From Holzapfeliella saturejae (GTDB taxonomy: Bacteria > Bacillota > Bacilli > Lactobacillales > Lactobacillaceae), in NCBI RefSeq assembly GCF_037546065.1, contig NZ_JAWMWG010000001.1:744001-808000 (forward strand): a DNA stretch of 64,000 bases. The letters run 5' to 3'. The position numbers and the translations under genes were made by a program. Shown one piece after another: positions 34,139 through 41,877 of this stretch (the first letter of the stretch is position 1; every line of letters starts with the position of its first letter). Under the pieces are notes generated by a model. It was given only the letters and a program-made list of their open reading frames with translations. It ran no database searches and was not told the DNA's origin.

Positions 34139-35866
34139 ATGGCACAAGATATCAAGGTAATGATACTTGGCGGGGTACGTGAAAATGGGAAAAATATGTA
34201 TGCCGTCCAAGTTGATGATGAAATTTTTATTTTAGATGCTGGACTAAAATATCCAGACACACAATTATTGGGAATTGATTACGTTATTCCTGATTTATCT
34301 TTTATCGAAGATAATGCTGATAAAATTATGGGTGTGTTTTTAACACATGGGCACGCTGATGCAATAGGTGCGTTGCCATACTTTATTACAAAATACGACA
34401 TTCCTGTTTTTGGTTCAAAGTTAACGATTGAACTGGCTAAGATTGCAGTAAGAAACTCGCAAAAAAATGCGAATTTTAGTGATTTTCATGAAATTGATCA
34501 AGATACAGCAATTGATTTTAAAAATGCGACGGTTTCATTTTTTGATACAACACATAATATTCCACAAACACTAGGTGTTGCAATTAAAACAGATGCTGGT
34601 CAAATTGTTTACACAGGTGACTTTAAATTTGACCAAAGTGCAAATAAAGGTTACAAAACGAACTACAGCCGAATTATGGAGATTGGAAAAGAAGGGGTTT
34701 TAGCACTTTTAAGTGATTCTTCAAATGCTGAAATGCCACATGAAGGGGCTAATGAAAAAGAAATTGGCGATTACATTATTGAAACACTAAAAGACCACCC
34801 GGGTCGCGTCATCGTTTCAGCAGTGGCGTCAAATATTGCTCGTATTCAACAAGTTCTAAACGCAGCCTATTTGTCAAATCGAAAAGTTATCTTAACAGGG
34901 CAAGACGTTGCAAAAATTGTTAAAACAGCGATGAATTTAGATTTACTTCATATTCCAGATGAGGAATTGATTATTCCTGCTACTAAAATCAATGAGTATG
35001 ACAAAGAAGATATTTTAGTGTTAGAAACAGGTCGTATGGGAGAACCTTTAAAATCACTACAGAGAATGGCCATGCAACAACATAAATTAGTTAATATTAC
35101 AGATGGCGATTTGATTTTTATTACAACAACACCTTCACATGCTATGGAAACAACCGTTGCTAAGACTTCTGATTTAATTTATCGTGCGGGTGGCGTGGTT
35201 AAAGAGATTAGTCGTGAAATCCACGCCTCAGGTCATGCTTCTCGTTATGAGCTACAAATGATGATTAATTTATTAAATCCACAATATCTTTTCCCAATTC
35301 AAGGAGAATATCGTCTACTTGCTGCGCATAAAGAAGCAGCAGAAGAAACAGGAATGGCCGCTTCAAATATCATCATTGCTAAAAAAGGTGACGTTTATCA
35401 GTATGAAAAAGGCGAGTTCCAGCTAACAGAAGGTATTGCTTCAGAAGACACAATGATTGATGGGGCAGGAATTGGCGATATTGGAAATATTGTTTTACGC
35501 GATCGTAAAATTTTAGCTGATGACGGAATGTTTATTGCCGTTGTTACAATTGATCGTAAGAAAAAGAAAATTGTAGCACAGCCAAAAGTAATGACACGTG
35601 GGTTTGTTTACATTAAAGAAAATAAAGAACTTATTTATGAAAGTATCGAGTTGACTAAAGAAGCGATTGACACCAATTTACAAACCAAAAAATTCGATTG
35701 GTCTGAGCTTAAGCAAGATGTTAGACACTCACTAGAAAAATATCTATTCCAAAAAACAAAACGTCGTCCTGTGGTCTTGCCTGTGATTATGGAGGTTAAC
35801 CAAAATCGTCATCGTCGTAATGCAAATAAACCACAAGGAAACAAACCGCAACAAAAAAAGAAGTAG
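34139..35866 (+). CDS. rnjB: Ribonuclease J2
   Basis: Paralogue and complex partner of RNase J1. The 575-residue protein has the same beta-lactamase/beta-CASP plan, but the metal motif reads HGHADA (residues 70-75) where J1 has HGHEDH, so one histidine ligand is replaced by Ala. This fits J2 proteins, which are known to have weak catalytic activity and to act as a partner of J1. Later motifs GDFKFD and HASGHA are kept. The C-terminus ends in a basic tail (RHRRNANKPQGNKPQQKKK) that may bind RNA. It is followed by a TPR-like gene. Confidence 0.95.
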   Translation: MAQDIKVMILGGVRENGKNMYAVQVDDEIFILDAGLKYPDTQLLGIDYVIPDLSFIEDNADKIMGVFLTHGHADAIGALPYFITKYDIPVFGSKLTIELAKIAVRNSQKNANFSDFHEIDQDTAIDFKNATVSFFDTTHNIPQTLGVAIKTDAGQIVYTGDFKFDQSANKGYKTNYSRIMEIGKEGVLALLSDSSNAEMPHEGANEKEIGDYIIETLKDHPGRVIVSAVASNIARIQQVLNAAYLSNRKVILTGQDVAKIVKTAMNLDLLHIPDEELIIPATKINEYDKEDILVLETGRMGEPLKSLQRMAMQQHKLVNITDGDLIFITTTPSHAMETTVAKTSDLIYRAGGVVKEISREIHASGHASRYELQMMINLLNPQYLFPIQGEYRLLAAHKEAAEETGMAASNIIIAKKGDVYQYEKGEFQLTEGIASEDTMIDGAGIGDIGNIVLRDRKILADDGMFIAVVTIDRKKKKIVAQPKVMTRGFVYIKENKELIYESIELTKEAIDTNLQTKKFDWSELKQDVRHSLEKYLFQKTKRRPVVLPVIMEVNQNRHRRNANKPQGNKPQQKKK

Positions 35867-35878
35867 GAGCGTCATAAA

Positions 35879-36778
35879 ATGAATACTTCGCAAACTGAAT
35901 TATTACAATCAGCTCAAAAAGCAACTGCTCAAAAAGATTACCAAGGAGCAGTTGCTTTTTTGCAAGAAGCCCAGACCTTTGGTCCTAATCAACAACTGAC
36001 ACTTGAATTGATTACTAATTATTTATATCTGGATCAAAATAAGCAGGCTTTAGACGAACTACCAGAACTCAATATTTACCAAAATAGTCGTAGTTTTGAA
36101 ACTTATCTAAAAGTGTTATATCAAAATCACTTAATTATTCCTTTTTTTCAAATACCATTTTATTTAAAACAAGCAACTAAGCTAAATCAACAATACTATG
36201 ACTTATACAACGATTATCAAGAAAAATTTAAACGCTTAAAGTTACCTAAAAACGCCCAAAAAATTAAAACCCAATTTATGACAGATATGGCAACAGGGTT
36301 AATCAAGAGCCGCGATAGCTATGAAAAGCTTAAACAACTGCCCGTAGCCGACTTTACGCAAGTTGCTCGAACAGCTTTTTTAGCACCTGGATTGCGTCCA
36401 GAGCTAAAAGTTGCTTTAGTTGAAGATCTGGTTAAATTAGGAGAAAGTAACACCTTCCCAATTTTTGTATTAGACAAATTAACTGAAGTCAATTTTGCAC
36501 AAGCCTCATTGTACTTTGATACTGAGTTTATTAAGATATCAGTCAGGCTAATTCAAAGTGAAGTAACTGATTTAAGTGTTCAGCAGTTAGCTACTTCACA
36601 ATATATGCTACTACTTGCAAAACTCTATCCTCGTTTTGATTTATTTATTGAAAATATCTCAGAGTTTACCTTTTCTTTTTTGCGATACTTTGGTATATTA
36701 GGAGATGAGGATTTTGACAAAAATGATAATCCTTATTTTGCTTTGATTGAAAAACTTAATCAAAGTGAAGAATTTTGA
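35879..36778 (+). CDS. TPR-like helical protein of unknown function
   Basis: 299-residue protein I cannot name. It is almost wholly helical: the N-terminal third has TPR-like pairs (LLQSAQKATAQKDYQGAVAF and QLTLELITNYLYLDQNKQAL), the rest is helical without clear repeats, with aromatic-rich segments near the C-terminus (FTFSFLRYFGILGDEDF). No signal peptide, membrane segment or enzymatic motif is visible. The ATG is 13 bases after rnjB with GTAGGAGCG upstream, so it is probably in the same operon, which suggests a link to RNA decay or ribosome work. That link is inference. An inverted repeat overlaps its stop. Confidence 0.8.
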   Translation: MNTSQTELLQSAQKATAQKDYQGAVAFLQEAQTFGPNQQLTLELITNYLYLDQNKQALDELPELNIYQNSRSFETYLKVLYQNHLIIPFFQIPFYLKQATKLNQQYYDLYNDYQEKFKRLKLPKNAQKIKTQFMTDMATGLIKSRDSYEKLKQLPVADFTQVARTAFLAPGLRPELKVALVEDLVKLGESNTFPIFVLDKLTEVNFAQASLYFDTEFIKISVRLIQSEVTDLSVQQLATSQYMLLLAKLYPRFDLFIENISEFTFSFLRYFGILGDEDFDKNDNPYFALIEKLNQSEEF

Positions 36779-36817
36779 GACAACTTCTCAAAAAAGTATT
36801 TACTTTTTTGACGTCTC
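36777..36817. terminator. Hairpin after the TPR-like gene, overlapping the tuf promoter
   Basis: TCAAAAAAGT (36788-36797) and ACTTTTTTGA (36802-36811) are perfect inverted arms around ATTT; GAGAC/GTCTC outside them can extend the structure with an internal loop. The A/T-rich stem could end the rnjB unit and the same bases include the tuf -35. Confidence 0.6.
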
Positions 36818-36827
36818 TACGTATAAT
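36799..36827 (+). promoter_or_regulatory. Promoter for tuf
   Basis: TTTACT (36799-36804), a 17-base spacer and TATAAT (36822-36827). It would start RNA at about 36834, leaving a leader of about 124 bases. Confidence 0.6.
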
Positions 36828-36833
36828 CAAATA

Positions 36834-36957
36834 CGGATATTTTCGAGGCATGACTATTATTTTTGTCTTGAAAGTAGTACAATAATCAACAGAGAATTAT
36901 CCGTTTAGGGTTTTGCCTAATACGGAATTCTTCTAATTTACAGGAGGGTATTTTATA
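36834..36957 (+). promoter_or_regulatory. tuf leader with hairpin and duplicated ATACGGA
   Basis: TCCGT-TTAGG (36900-36909) pairs with CCTAA-T-ACGGA (36916-36926) with one bulged base, 15 bases before the ribosome site AGGAGGG (36942-36948). ATACGGA occurs at 36831-36837 and again at 36920-36926, and TATCCGT (36898-36904) can pair with either, so two structures exclude each other if the RNA includes the first copy. The expected RNA start lies within that copy, so the alternative is uncertain. No poly-T follows; any control would be on translation or stability. Confidence 0.4.
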
Positions 36958-38148
36958 ATGGCAGAAAAAGCACATTACGAAAGAACTAAGCCCCATGTTA
37001 ACATTGGTACTATCGGACACGTTGACCATGGGAAAACAACTTTAACAGCAGCTATTACAACAGTTTTAGCTAAGAAAGGTCTAGCTGACGCTTCAGACTA
37101 CGCATCAATCGATGCTGCTCCTGAAGAAAAAGAACGTGGAATTACTATTAACACAGCTCACGTTGAATACGAAACAGAAAACCGTCACTATGCTCATATC
37201 GATGCTCCAGGACACGCGGACTACGTTAAGAACATGGTTACTGGTGCTGCTCAAATGGACGGTGCTATCTTAGTAGTTGCTGCTACAGATGGTCCAATGC
37301 CACAAACTCGTGAACATATCTTGCTTGCTCACCAAGTTGGTGTTGACTACATCGTAGTATTCTTGAACAAAACTGACTTAGTTGACGATGCAGAATTGAT
37401 CGACTTAGTTGAAATGGAAGTTCGTGAATTACTTTCAGAATACGATTACCCTGGTGATGATGTTCCCGTATTACGTGGTTCAGCATTGAAGGCTATCGAA
37501 GGTGACGAAGAACAAGAACAAGTTATCATGGACTTGATGGATGCAGTTGACGAATACGTTCCAACTCCAGACCGTCACAAAGACCAACCATTCTTGATGC
37601 CTGTTGAAGACGTATTTACAATCACAGGTCGTGGTACAGTTGCTTCAGGTCGTATCGACCGTGGTGTGGTAAACGTTGGTGATGAAGTTGAAATCATCGG
37701 ACTAAAACCTGAAATCATGAAATCAACTGTTACTGGACTAGAAATGTTCCGTAAAACTCTAGATTCTGGTGAAGCTGGAGATAACGTTGGTGCACTTCTA
37801 CGTGGTGTTAACCGTGAACAAATCGAACGTGGACAAGTATTGGCTAAGCCAGGCTCAATCAAAACTCACACTAAATTCAAGGGTGAAGTTTATATCTTGA
37901 GTAAAGAAGAAGGTGGACGTCATACTCCATTCTTCTCAAACTACCGTCCTCAATTCTACTTCCACACAACTGACGTAACTGGTGTTATCGAATTACCTGA
38001 TAACGTTGAAATGGTTATGCCTGGTGATAACGTAACATTTGAAGTTGACTTGATTGCTCCAGTAGCTATCGAAAAAGGTACAAAATTCACTGTTCGTGAA
38101 GGTGGACGTACTGTTGGTGCTGGTATGGTTAACGAAATCGTTGAATAA
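36958..38148 (+). CDS. tuf: Elongation factor Tu
   Basis: GTPase that brings aminoacyl-tRNA to the ribosome. The 396-residue protein is canonical: GHVDHGKTT (residues 19-27), effector region EERGITINTAH-like, DAPGHADYV, NKTDLVDDAEL and three domains ending NEIVE. Codon use is strongly biased, with few rare codons, as expected for one of the most abundant proteins. The ribosome site AGGAGGG is near-perfect. It is alone between its promoter and a strong terminator, unlike the rpsL-fusA-tuf order elsewhere. Confidence 0.99.
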   Translation: MAEKAHYERTKPHVNIGTIGHVDHGKTTLTAAITTVLAKKGLADASDYASIDAAPEEKERGITINTAHVEYETENRHYAHIDAPGHADYVKNMVTGAAQMDGAILVVAATDGPMPQTREHILLAHQVGVDYIVVFLNKTDLVDDAELIDLVEMEVRELLSEYDYPGDDVPVLRGSALKAIEGDEEQEQVIMDLMDAVDEYVPTPDRHKDQPFLMPVEDVFTITGRGTVASGRIDRGVVNVGDEVEIIGLKPEIMKSTVTGLEMFRKTLDSGEAGDNVGALLRGVNREQIERGQVLAKPGSIKTHTKFKGEVYILSKEEGGRHTPFFSNYRPQFYFHTTDVTGVIELPDNVEMVMPGDNVTFEVDLIAPVAIEKGTKFTVREGGRTVGAGMVNEIVE

Positions 38149-38165
38149 TTTTTATTATTTAATGA

Positions 38166-38206
38166 CAAAAAAGAGCTTTAGGTTAATCCTAAGCTCTTTT
38201 TTTTTG
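38166..38206 (+). terminator. Strong terminator after tuf
   Basis: AAAAAAGAGCTTTAGG pairs with CCTAAGCTCTTTTTTTT around TTAAT. A long stem followed by at least nine T. Confidence 0.93.
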
Positions 38207-38225
38207 AAAAAATCCCGCTAATACG

Positions 38226-38254
38226 TTGAGTTTTGGCGTGATATCATGTAAGAT
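38226..38254 (+). promoter_or_regulatory. Candidate promoter for tig
   Basis: TTGAGT (38226-38231), a 17-base spacer and TAAGAT (38249-38254), about 60 bases before the tig start. Confidence 0.55.
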
Positions 38255-38312
38255 AAATGGGTATTATGGATTATGAGAATAAACCCAAAATTGACATCGG
38301 AGGTAGATTTTA

Positions 38313-39626
38313 ATGTCTGCAAAATGGGAAAAAACAGGTAATATTACCGGAGAACTGACATTTGAAATTTCAAAAGAAGAAGTAAAAAAAGGTCTAGATA
38401 AAGCATTTGATCGTGTTAAGAAAAACATCGATGCTCCTGGATTTAGAAAGGGTAAATTGCCACGTACTATGTTCAACCGTATGTACGGCGAAGAAGCTTT
38501 ATATGAAGAAGCACTAAACATTGTGCTTCCTGAAGCTTACAACAACGCTTTACAAGAAACTGGTGTAGAACCCGTGGATCAACCTGAAGTGTTGCCAGAA
38601 TCAATGGAACGCGATGCTGACTGGAAAATGAAAGCAACTGTAACAATTAAACCAGAAGTTAAATTAGGCGAATACAAAAACCTAAATGTTCCAAAACAAG
38701 ATCGCAAAGCACTTGTAAAAGAAGTAAACGCTGAACTAGATAAAAGACGTGACCAAAACGCTGAACTTGTTTTAAAAGAATCAGGTAAAGCTGCTAAAGG
38801 TGATACAGTTATTATCGACTTCAAAGGTATGCTTGATGGTGTTGCATTTGATGGTGGAACAGCTCAAAACCATTCACTTGAACTTGGTTCAGGTTCATTC
38901 ATTCCAGGCTTTGAAGATCAATTGATTGGTCACCAAGCTGGAGATGAAGTTGATGTTGTTGTAACTTTCCCTGAAGATTATCAAGCAGAAGAATTAGCAG
39001 GTAAAGAAGCACACTTTGATACAAAGATTCACGAAATCAAAACAAAAGAATTGCCTAAATTAGACGATGAATTTGCTAAAGATATCGATGATTCAGTTGA
39101 AACTTTAGACGAATTGAAAGAAAAGATCCAACAAGAAATTCAACAATCTAAAGAAGAAGCAGCAGAAGATAACATTCAAAGCTACGCTATTAAAGAAGCT
39201 GTAGAAAATGCAGAAATTTCAGAAGTACCTCAAGCTATGATTGATAACGAAGTTAACAATCAAATGAACCAATACCTAGGTAACATGCAAAGACAAGGTA
39301 TCTCTCCAGAAATGTACTTCCAAATCACAGGTACAACTCAAGAAGATATGAAAGCACAATTTGCTAAGGATGCTGAAGAACGTGTTAAATCAACACTTGT
39401 TCTTGAAGCAATCGTAAAAGCTGAAGAAATCAAACCTTCTAAAGAAGAAATTGATGAAGAAATCAAGAGTCTAGCAGCTCAATACAATATGGACGAAAAA
39501 GTTGTTCGTCAAACATTGACAGAAGATATGCTAGTTCACGATATCTCAATCAAGAAAGCAATTGCTTTACTTTCAGATACAGCAACAGAAGTTGTGCCTT
39601 CAAAACTTAAAAGCAAGAAAAAATAA
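38313..39626 (+). CDS. tig: Trigger factor
   Basis: Ribosome-bound chaperone and peptidyl-prolyl isomerase for nascent chains. The 437-residue protein has the N-terminal ribosome-docking loop (PGFRKGKLPRTMF at about residues 42-54), the FKBP-type domain (DTVIIDFKGMLDGVAFDGG, about 155-240) and a C-terminal helical chaperone region with Lys-rich tail. The start ATG 38313 has CGGAGG upstream. It sits between tuf and clpX, a conserved Lactobacillales order in which synthesis, folding and ATP-dependent degradation genes cluster. Confidence 0.97.
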   Translation: MSAKWEKTGNITGELTFEISKEEVKKGLDKAFDRVKKNIDAPGFRKGKLPRTMFNRMYGEEALYEEALNIVLPEAYNNALQETGVEPVDQPEVLPESMERDADWKMKATVTIKPEVKLGEYKNLNVPKQDRKALVKEVNAELDKRRDQNAELVLKESGKAAKGDTVIIDFKGMLDGVAFDGGTAQNHSLELGSGSFIPGFEDQLIGHQAGDEVDVVVTFPEDYQAEELAGKEAHFDTKIHEIKTKELPKLDDEFAKDIDDSVETLDELKEKIQQEIQQSKEEAAEDNIQSYAIKEAVENAEISEVPQAMIDNEVNNQMNQYLGNMQRQGISPEMYFQITGTTQEDMKAQFAKDAEERVKSTLVLEAIVKAEEIKPSKEEIDEEIKSLAAQYNMDEKVVRQTLTEDMLVHDISIKKAIALLSDTATEVVPSKLKSKKK

Positions 39627-39646
39627 TGACTTGTAATTAAAGCCTT

Positions 39647-39674
39647 TAAAAAGCGGGAAAATTCCCGCTTTTTA
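39647..39674 (+). terminator. Terminator after tig
   Basis: AAAAAGCGGGAA pairs with TTCCCGCTTTTT around a three-base loop. A compact GC-rich stem with a T-run. Confidence 0.92.
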
Positions 39675-39769
39675 TTTTGAAAACTTTTTCCTTTATGTAA
39701 AGTTTGAAAAATGATATCTTATTACATGTAAGTAAATGAATACTAGATTAGAATAAGGATTAGACGCTT

Positions 39770-41023
39770 ATGTATTTTGATAATAATATAGAAGGTTCAG
39801 ATCAAATTAAATGCTCTTTTTGTGGCAAAGACCAAAGTCAAGTTAAGAAAATGGTTGCCGGAAATGGTGTATATATTTGTGATGAATGTATAGAATTAAG
39901 TAAACAAGTTATTGATGAAGAATTCAGAAATAATGCAATGAGTCAATTAAAAGACTTGCCAACACCAAAGGAAATCTGTGCAATTTTAGATGATTATGTT
40001 ATTGGACAAGAAGAAGCTAAAAAAGTTCTCTCTGTTGCCGTATATAACCACTACAAACGTATCACACAGATGGATGTTGTAAGTGATGATGACACTGAGC
40101 TGCAAAAAAGTAATGTGGCTTTAATTGGACCAACAGGTTCAGGTAAAACATTCTTAGCCCAAACTTTAGCTAAGATTTTAAACGTGCCTTTTGCGATTGC
40201 AGATGCTACCAGTTTAACTGAAGCAGGGTACGTGGGGGATGATGTTGAAAACATCTTACTTTCATTACTACAAAATGCTAATTTTGACATTGAAAGTGCA
40301 CAACACGGAATTATCTACGTTGATGAAATTGATAAAATCGCTAAGAAGAGTGAAAATGTTTCAATCACAAGAGATGTTTCAGGTGAAGGTGTTCAACAGT
40401 CTCTACTTAAAATTTTAGAAGGAACGATTGCAAATGTTCCACCAAAAGGTGGTCGTAAACATCCTCAACAAGATATGATTCAAATTGATACTACAAATAT
40501 CTTGTTTATTGTGGGTGGGGCCTTTGATGGAATTGAATCAATGGTTGAAAGCCGTTTAGGTAAACAAACTATTGGGTTTAGTGCATCTGACGAAAAGCAA
40601 AAATTAGATGATAAAAATATTATGCAACAAATCATTCCTGAAGATTTAATGCAGTTTGGGATTATTCCAGAATTAATTGGTCGTTTACCTATTACAGCTG
40701 TCTTAAATAAATTAGACGAAGCTGACTTGGTTAATATCTTAACCAAGCCTAAGAATGCACTTGTTAAACAATATAAAAAACTTATTGAACTTGATAATGT
40801 CGAGCTTGAAGTTACAAATGAAGCACTGCTTGAAATTGCAAAATTAGCTATTAAACGTGATACTGGTGCTCGTGGATTACGCTCTATTATTGAAGATAGT
40901 ATGCGTGATATTATGTTTGACTTACCAAGTGAAAAAGATGTTGAAAAAGTTATCGTAACAAAAGAAGTAATTACCGATAAAAAACCAGTTGAAATTGTAA
41001 GGAAAAATCATGAAAATTCATAA
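39770..41023 (+). CDS. clpX: ATP-dependent Clp protease ATP-binding subunit ClpX
   Basis: AAA+ unfoldase that feeds substrates to ClpP. The 417-residue protein has an N-terminal zinc-binding domain with Cys at 15, 18, 37 and 40, Walker A GPTGSGKT (120-127), Walker B IIYVDEIDKIA, pore loop GYVGDDVENIL, the RDVSGEGVQQSLLKILEG segment and the ClpP-contacting loop IGFSAS. Everything expected is there. The C-terminus overlaps engB by 14 bases. A leader of about 50 bases has no clear heat-shock operator; a weak extended -10 (TGATATCTT, 39712-39720) may serve it. Confidence 0.97.
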   Translation: MYFDNNIEGSDQIKCSFCGKDQSQVKKMVAGNGVYICDECIELSKQVIDEEFRNNAMSQLKDLPTPKEICAILDDYVIGQEEAKKVLSVAVYNHYKRITQMDVVSDDDTELQKSNVALIGPTGSGKTFLAQTLAKILNVPFAIADATSLTEAGYVGDDVENILLSLLQNANFDIESAQHGIIYVDEIDKIAKKSENVSITRDVSGEGVQQSLLKILEGTIANVPPKGGRKHPQQDMIQIDTTNILFIVGGAFDGIESMVESRLGKQTIGFSASDEKQKLDDKNIMQQIIPEDLMQFGIIPELIGRLPITAVLNKLDEADLVNILTKPKNALVKQYKKLIELDNVELEVTNEALLEIAKLAIKRDTGARGLRSIIEDSMRDIMFDLPSEKDVEKVIVTKEVITDKKPVEIVRKNHENS

Positions 41024-41600
41024 AGTTGATTTAGAAAAGACAGTGGCTTATCCTGATCAATATCCGACATCTCACTATCCTGAGTTTGCATTATCTGGTC
41101 GTTCAAATGTTGGTAAGTCTAGCTTAATTAATGCGATTTTAAATCGTAAGAAATTAGCTAGAACCTCAAGTTCACCAGGTAAAACACAGACACTTAACTT
41201 TTTTAATGTTAATGATGATTTATATTTAGTGGACGTTCCAGGATATGGCTATGCCAAAGTCTCTAAAAAAATGCGTGAAAAATTTGGTCAAATGATTGAA
41301 ACCTACCTCGAAAGTCGTGAAGAATTAAAAGGTATGATTTTACTCATGGATTCACGCCATAAACCAACGCAAGATGATGTGGCAATGTACCAGTATGCCA
41401 AATATCTCAATCAGCCGTTGTTGATTGTTGCTACTAAAATTGATAAAGTTAAAAAAAGTCAGTGGAATAAAGTCGTTAAAAATTTCAAAGATACCTTAGA
41501 GCTAGATGAATCAGATGATTTGATTTTATTTAGTTCAGAAAAGAAATATAATATTGATGCTTTATGGCAATGGGTTGAAGACAAAAAAAATAACGCTTAA
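41010..41600 (+). CDS. engB: Ribosome biogenesis GTPase EngB (YsxC/YihA)
   Basis: Essential GTPase in 50S subunit assembly. The 196-residue protein has the G1 loop GRSNVGKSSLINAIL (about residues 30-44), the G2/G3 regions PGKTQTLNFF and DVPGYGYAKV, and the G4 motif TKIDKVKKSQ. It follows clpX, as in many Firmicutes. The ATG overlaps the clpX end by 14 bases, with AAGGAAA as ribosome site. The stop is 4 bases from the stop of a tiny convergent gene, and the terminator lies across both ends. Confidence 0.95.
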   Translation: MKIHKVDLEKTVAYPDQYPTSHYPEFALSGRSNVGKSSLINAILNRKKLARTSSSPGKTQTLNFFNVNDDLYLVDVPGYGYAKVSKKMREKFGQMIETYLESREELKGMILLMDSRHKPTQDDVAMYQYAKYLNQPLLIVATKIDKVKKSQWNKVVKNFKDTLELDESDDLILFSSEKKYNIDALWQWVEDKKNNA

Positions 41601-41616
41601 TGCGTTATTTTTTTTT
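41586..41616. terminator. Bidirectional terminator shared by engB and a convergent small gene
   Basis: AAAAATAACGC and GCGTTATTTTT around TTAAT, with long A and T runs. The hairpin contains the engB stop codon, and its plus-strand T-run is part of the last codons (Lys-rich) of the minus-strand gene. Confidence 0.9.
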
Positions 41617-41733
41617 GTCTTCTTTTTCTTTGGTAACATTTTTCTCTGATTTTTTTCTTTTTTCATCAGGTACTGTTGCGAATTTATCAAATAAATCGTT
41701 TAGTTGATTTTGGTTCTTAAAATTTAATCCCAT
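41605..41733 (-). CDS. 42-residue conserved-looking small protein (SPJ_0845-like)
   Basis: The start is the ATG at 41733 (minus strand), preceded by AAAGGAG at a normal distance; a longer open frame upstream to 41904 is Tyr/Ile-rich AT noise. The product begins MGLNFKNQNQLNDLFDKFA and ends in a Lys/Glu-rich charged tail. This resembles, from memory, the small SPJ_0845-type proteins found near dfr/clpX/engB in streptococci; the match was not checked. No membrane segment. It has its own near-perfect promoter (41756-41783) and shares a terminator with engB. Function unknown. Confidence 0.75.
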   Translation of the reverse strand: MGLNFKNQNQLNDLFDKFATVPDEKRKKSEKNVTKEKEDKKK

Positions 41734-41755
41734 TGTTAACAACTCCTTTTCCCGT

Positions 41756-41783
41756 ATTATACTAAAAAAATAATTAATGTCAA
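41756..41783 (-). promoter_or_regulatory. Consensus promoter for the 42-residue gene
   Basis: On the minus strand TTGACA (complement of 41778-41783), a 16-base spacer and TATAAT (complement of 41756-41761). Both hexamers match consensus perfectly, the best promoter in the window. The leader to the ATG is only about 15 bases. Confidence 0.8.
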
Positions 41784-41788
41784 AATGC

Positions 41789-41828
41789 ATATAAATGTAT
41801 ATTCGTATATAAATTGTATAAGTATACA
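41789..41828 (+). promoter_or_regulatory. Operator-like repeats upstream of the ABC transporter
   Basis: ATATAAATGTATA (41789-41801) recurs as ATATAAATTGTATA (41807-41820), starts 18 bases apart, and the second overlaps a perfect inverted repeat TGTATA-AG-TATACA (41815-41828). These sites cover the -35 of the likely transporter promoter, as expected for a repressor site. The shape of the repeats recalls ARG boxes (ArgR sites) but is not a firm match. Confidence 0.45.
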
Positions 41829-41842
41829 TTTTAGCGTATAAC
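41814..41842 (+). promoter_or_regulatory. Candidate promoter for the amino acid ABC transporter
   Basis: TTGTAT (41814-41819), a 17-base spacer and TATAAC (41837-41842). The -35 lies within the operator-like inverted repeat. Confidence 0.45.
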
Positions 41843-41877
41843 ATAATTATAAAGAAAAACACGTAGGAGGAATTATC

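Noticed and set aside
36808..36827. TTGACG at 36808-36813 as -35 for the tuf TATAAT
   Set aside because: The spacer would be only 8 bases. TTTACT at 36799 has the proper 17.
37575..37862. Minus-strand open frames inside tuf (37283-37486, 37575-37862, 37956-38168)
   Set aside because: Long antisense frames arise from the biased codons of a highly expressed gene; sequences are Pro/Ser/Thr-rich and unlike proteins.
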